Positions 61,637-64,000 of a stretch of 64,000 nt of DNA are shown here, one piece after another. Source of the DNA: Anisus vortex (Eukaryota > Mollusca > Gastropoda > Planorbidae). Every line of letters begins with the position of its first letter. Positions within the stretch are counted from its first letter, which is position 1. Made by a program: the position numbers and the translations under genes. The notes below the pieces were generated by a model. It saw only the letters and a program-made list of their open reading frames with translations. It was not told the origin of the DNA and made no database searches. The stretch covers positions 223,894-287,893 of the forward strand of contig CASBPS010000173.1 of NCBI GenBank assembly GCA_949126835.1, read 5' to 3'.

Positions 61637-63637
61637 AGCAGATTTGTGGTTTTGGCTTCTCCACAAAACGTACAACGACTCGAATAGCAGATTTCTGGTT
61701 TGGGATTCTCTTTTAGCCGTAAAAAAGCAGATTTGTGGTTTTTGCTTTGTTTCTGGCATTACAAAAGCAGATTTGTGGTTTTGGCTTCTCCACAAACCGT
61801 ACAACGATTTGACTAGCAGATTTGTGGTAATTGCGCTACTGTTCTGGCCGTACAACGACTTGAAAAGCAGATTTCTGGTTTTGGCTTCTCTTTTCGCCGT
61901 AATACAGCAGATTTGTGATTTTGGCTTTGTTTCTGGCCGTACAAAAGCAGATTTGTGGTTTTGGCTTCTTCACAAACCGTACAACGACTTGACTAGCAGA
62001 TTTCTGGTAATTGCGCTTCTGTTCTGGCCGTACAACGACTTGAATAGCAGATTTCTGGTTTTGGCTTCTCTTTTCGCCGTAATACAGCAGATTTGTGGTT
62101 TTGGCTTTTCCACAAAACGTACAACGACTTGAATAGCAGATTTCTTGTTTTGGCTCCTTTTCTGGCCGTAAAACAGCAGATTTGTGGTTTTGGCTTCTCT
62201 AGTGGCCGTACAAAATCAGATTTGTGGTTTTGGCTTCTCTTTTGGCCGTAAAACAGCAGTTTTGTGGTTTTAGCTTCTCCACAAACCGTACAACGACTTG
62301 AAAAGCAGATTTGTGGTTTTGGCTTCTCCACAAAACGTACAACGACTTGAATAGCAGATTTCTGGTTTTGGCTTCACTTTTGTCCGTAAAACAGCAGATT
62401 TGTGTTTTTGGATTTGTTTCTGGCCGTACAAAAGCAGATTTGTGGTTTTGGCTTCTCCACAAACCGTACAACGACTTGACTAGCAGATTTGTGGTAATTG
62501 CGCTTCTGTTCTGGCCGTACAACGACTTGAATAGCAGATTTCTGGTTTTGGCTTCTCTTTTGGCCGTAAAAAAGCAGATTTGTTGTTTTGGCTTTGTTTC
62601 TGGCCGTACAAAAGCAGATTTGTGGTTTTGGCTTCTCCACAAACCGTACAACGACTTGACTAGCAGATTTCTGGTAATTGCGCTTCTGTTCTGGCCGTAC
62701 AACGACTTGAATAGCAGATTTCTGGTTTTGGCTTCTCTTTTCGCCGTAATACAGCAGATTTGTGGTTTTGGCTTTTCCACAAAACGTACAACGACTTGAA
62801 TAGCAGATTTCTTGTTTTGGCTCCTTTTCTGGCCGTAAAACAGCAGATTTGTGGTTTTGGCTTCTCTAGTGGCCGTACAAAATCAGATTTGTGGTTTTGG
62901 CTTCTCTTTTGGCCGTAAAACAGCAGTTTTGTGGTTTTAGCTTCTCCACAAACCGTACAACGACTTGAAAAGCAGATTTGTGGTTTTGGCTTCTCCACAA
63001 AACGTACAACGACTTGAATAGCAGATTTCTGGTTTTGGCTTCACTTTTGTCCGTAAAACAGCAGATTTGTGGTTTTGGATTTGTTTCTGGCCGTACAAAA
63101 GCAGATTTGTGATTTTGGCTTCTCCACAAACCGTACAACGACTTGACTAGCAGATTTGTGGTAATTGCGCTTCTGTTCTGGCCGTACAACGACTTGAATA
63201 GCAGATTTCTGGTTTTGGCTTCTCTTTTGGCCGTAAAAAAGCAGATTTGTTGTTTTGGCTTTGTTTCTGGCCGTACAAAAGCAGATTTGTGGTTTTGGCT
63301 TCTCCACAAACCGTACAACGACTTGACTAGCAGATTTCTGGTAATTGCGCTTCTGTTCTGGCCGTACAACGACTTGAAAAGCAGATTTCTGGTTTTGGCT
63401 CCTTTTCTGGCCGTACAAAAGCAGATTTGTGGTTTTGGCTTTTCAACAATCCGTACAACGACTTGAATAGCAGATTTCTGGTTTTGGCTCCTTTTCTGGC
63501 CGTAAAACAGCAGATTTGTGGTTTTGGCTTCTCTAATGGCCGTACAAAAGCAGATTTGTGGTTTTGACTTCTCTTTTGGCCGTAAAACAGCAGTTTTGTG
63601 GTTTTAGCTTCTCCACAAACCGTACAACGACTTGAAA
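61637..63637 (+). repeat. Higher-order unit, 2,001 bp (3 x 667)
   Basis: Three 667-bp blocks: 61637-62303 of first type, 62304-62970 a hybrid that begins as second type and ends as first type, and 62971-63637 of second type. The hybrid is what unequal exchange between the two half-unit types, at matching monomer positions, would leave. Confidence 0.9.
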
Positions 63638-64000
63638 AGCAGATTTGTGGTTTTGGCTTCTCCACAAAACGTACAACGACTCGAATAGCAGATTTCTGGT
63701 TTGGGATTCTCTTTTAGCCGTAAAAAAGCAGATTTGTGGTTTTTGCTTTGTTTCTGGCATTACAAAAGCAGATTTGTGGTTTTGGCTTCTCCACAAACCG
63801 TACAACGATTTGACTAGCAGATTTGTGGTAATTGCGCTACTGTTCTGGCCGTACAACGACTTGAAAAGCAGATTTCTGGTTTTGGCTTCTCTTTTCGCCG
63901 TAATACAGCAGATTTGTGATTTTGGCTTTGTTTCTGGCCGTACAAAAGCAGATTTGTGGTTTTGGCTTCTTCACAAACCGTACAACGACTTGACTAGCAG
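63638..64000 (+). repeat. Partial higher-order unit at window edge
   Basis: The first eight monomers (49-40-40-49-51-40-40-49) of another unit plus five bases of the ninth. The array continues beyond the window. Confidence 0.9.

Larger units (their letters stand above)
1..64000 (+). repeat. Satellite DNA array, 40/49/51-bp monomers, whole window
   Basis: Every stretch read belongs to one family of head-to-tail monomers. Each begins AGCAGATTT (variants AGCTGATTT, ATCAGATTT, ATTAGATTT), continues GTGG or CTGG then TTTTGG, has a variable middle, and ends CCGTAAAAC, CCGTACAAA, or CCGTACAAC plus the tail GACTTGAAT/ACT/AAA. Lengths are 40, 49 or 51 bp. All copies lie in one orientation. No unique sequence, transposon, rRNA, tRNA or gene interrupts the array, so there is no gene-bearing stretch to describe separately. 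GC is about 42 percent and + strand T greatly exceeds A (16 T against 7 A in a typical 40-mer). The scale and layered repeat structure indicate eukaryotic heterochromatin. The family is not one I recognise and chromosomal location cannot be read from the sequence. Confidence 0.97.

Noticed and set aside
1..64000. CRISPR array
   Set aside because: There are no unique spacers between constant repeats. Repeat and intervening sequence are the same family, in nested higher-order repeats.
1..64000. Telomere-like repeat (GGTTTTGG, GGTTTGGGATT)
   Set aside because: These are parts of 40- to 51-bp monomers and are not tandem short telomeric repeats.

Overview
The whole 64 kb window is one uninterrupted tandem satellite array. 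I find no gene, RNA gene, transposon, CRISPR array or other non-satellite sequence anywhere in it. The array is built from short head-to-tail monomers, all in the same orientation, which share a start (AGCAGATTT), a core (GTGGTTTTGG) and an end (CCGTA followed by AAAAC or ACAAA). Monomers come in three lengths: 40 bp; 49 bp, which carry an extra tail GACTTGAAT/ACT/AAA; and 51 bp, which carry the same tail plus a GGTAATTGCGCTTCTG core. At a mean of about 44.5 bp, roughly 1,440 monomers fill the window. GC is about 42 percent, and the + strand is strongly richer in T than A.

This much homogeneous, layered satellite without a gene points to a eukaryotic chromosome, from a centromere, pericentromere, knob or subtelomere. 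I do not recognise the satellite family and cannot name the species. Nothing seen here proves centromere function.

The array has a higher-order structure. It is clearest in the right-hand 11 kb (53.1-64.0 kb), where a 15-monomer block of exactly 667 bp has been doubled into a 30-monomer, 1,334-bp unit. Unit lengths there are 1,334, 1,333, 2,001, 2,052 and 1,283 bp, and a larger 3,335-bp (5 x 667) tandem duplication lies over them. All departures from multiples of 667 that I decomposed are whole-monomer gains or losses (51, 129, 180 bp), apart from one single-base deletion.

Layout: 1-7.4 kb holds three 667-bp-type blocks, homologous at offsets 3,135 and 6,262, and the first divergent marker block. 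7.4-9.9 kb holds the second marker block. 9.9-10.9 kb is a segment found again at 44-45 and 48-50 kb. 10.9-22.3 kb has a period of about 5.1 kb. 22.3-30.2 kb has periods of 2,161, 2,070 and 2,689 bp. 30.3-35.9 kb is a near-identical 2,808-bp tandem pair. 35.9-40.4 kb resembles 6.3-9.5 kb. 40.4-44.1 kb is a rearranged copy of 30-37 kb. 44.1-53.1 kb is a mosaic with two more marker blocks and a 912-bp tandem pair. 53.1-64 kb is the regular 667/1,334-bp array.

Many open frames exist (up to about 307 codons on the minus strand). They are products of a stop-poor repeat whose 40- and 49-bp monomers shift the frame, and none is annotated as a gene. The most interesting content is the ordered monomer grammar, a 7-bp dyad confined to one monomer class, roughly 10-bp spacing of A/T tracts, and the nested, locally private amplifications.
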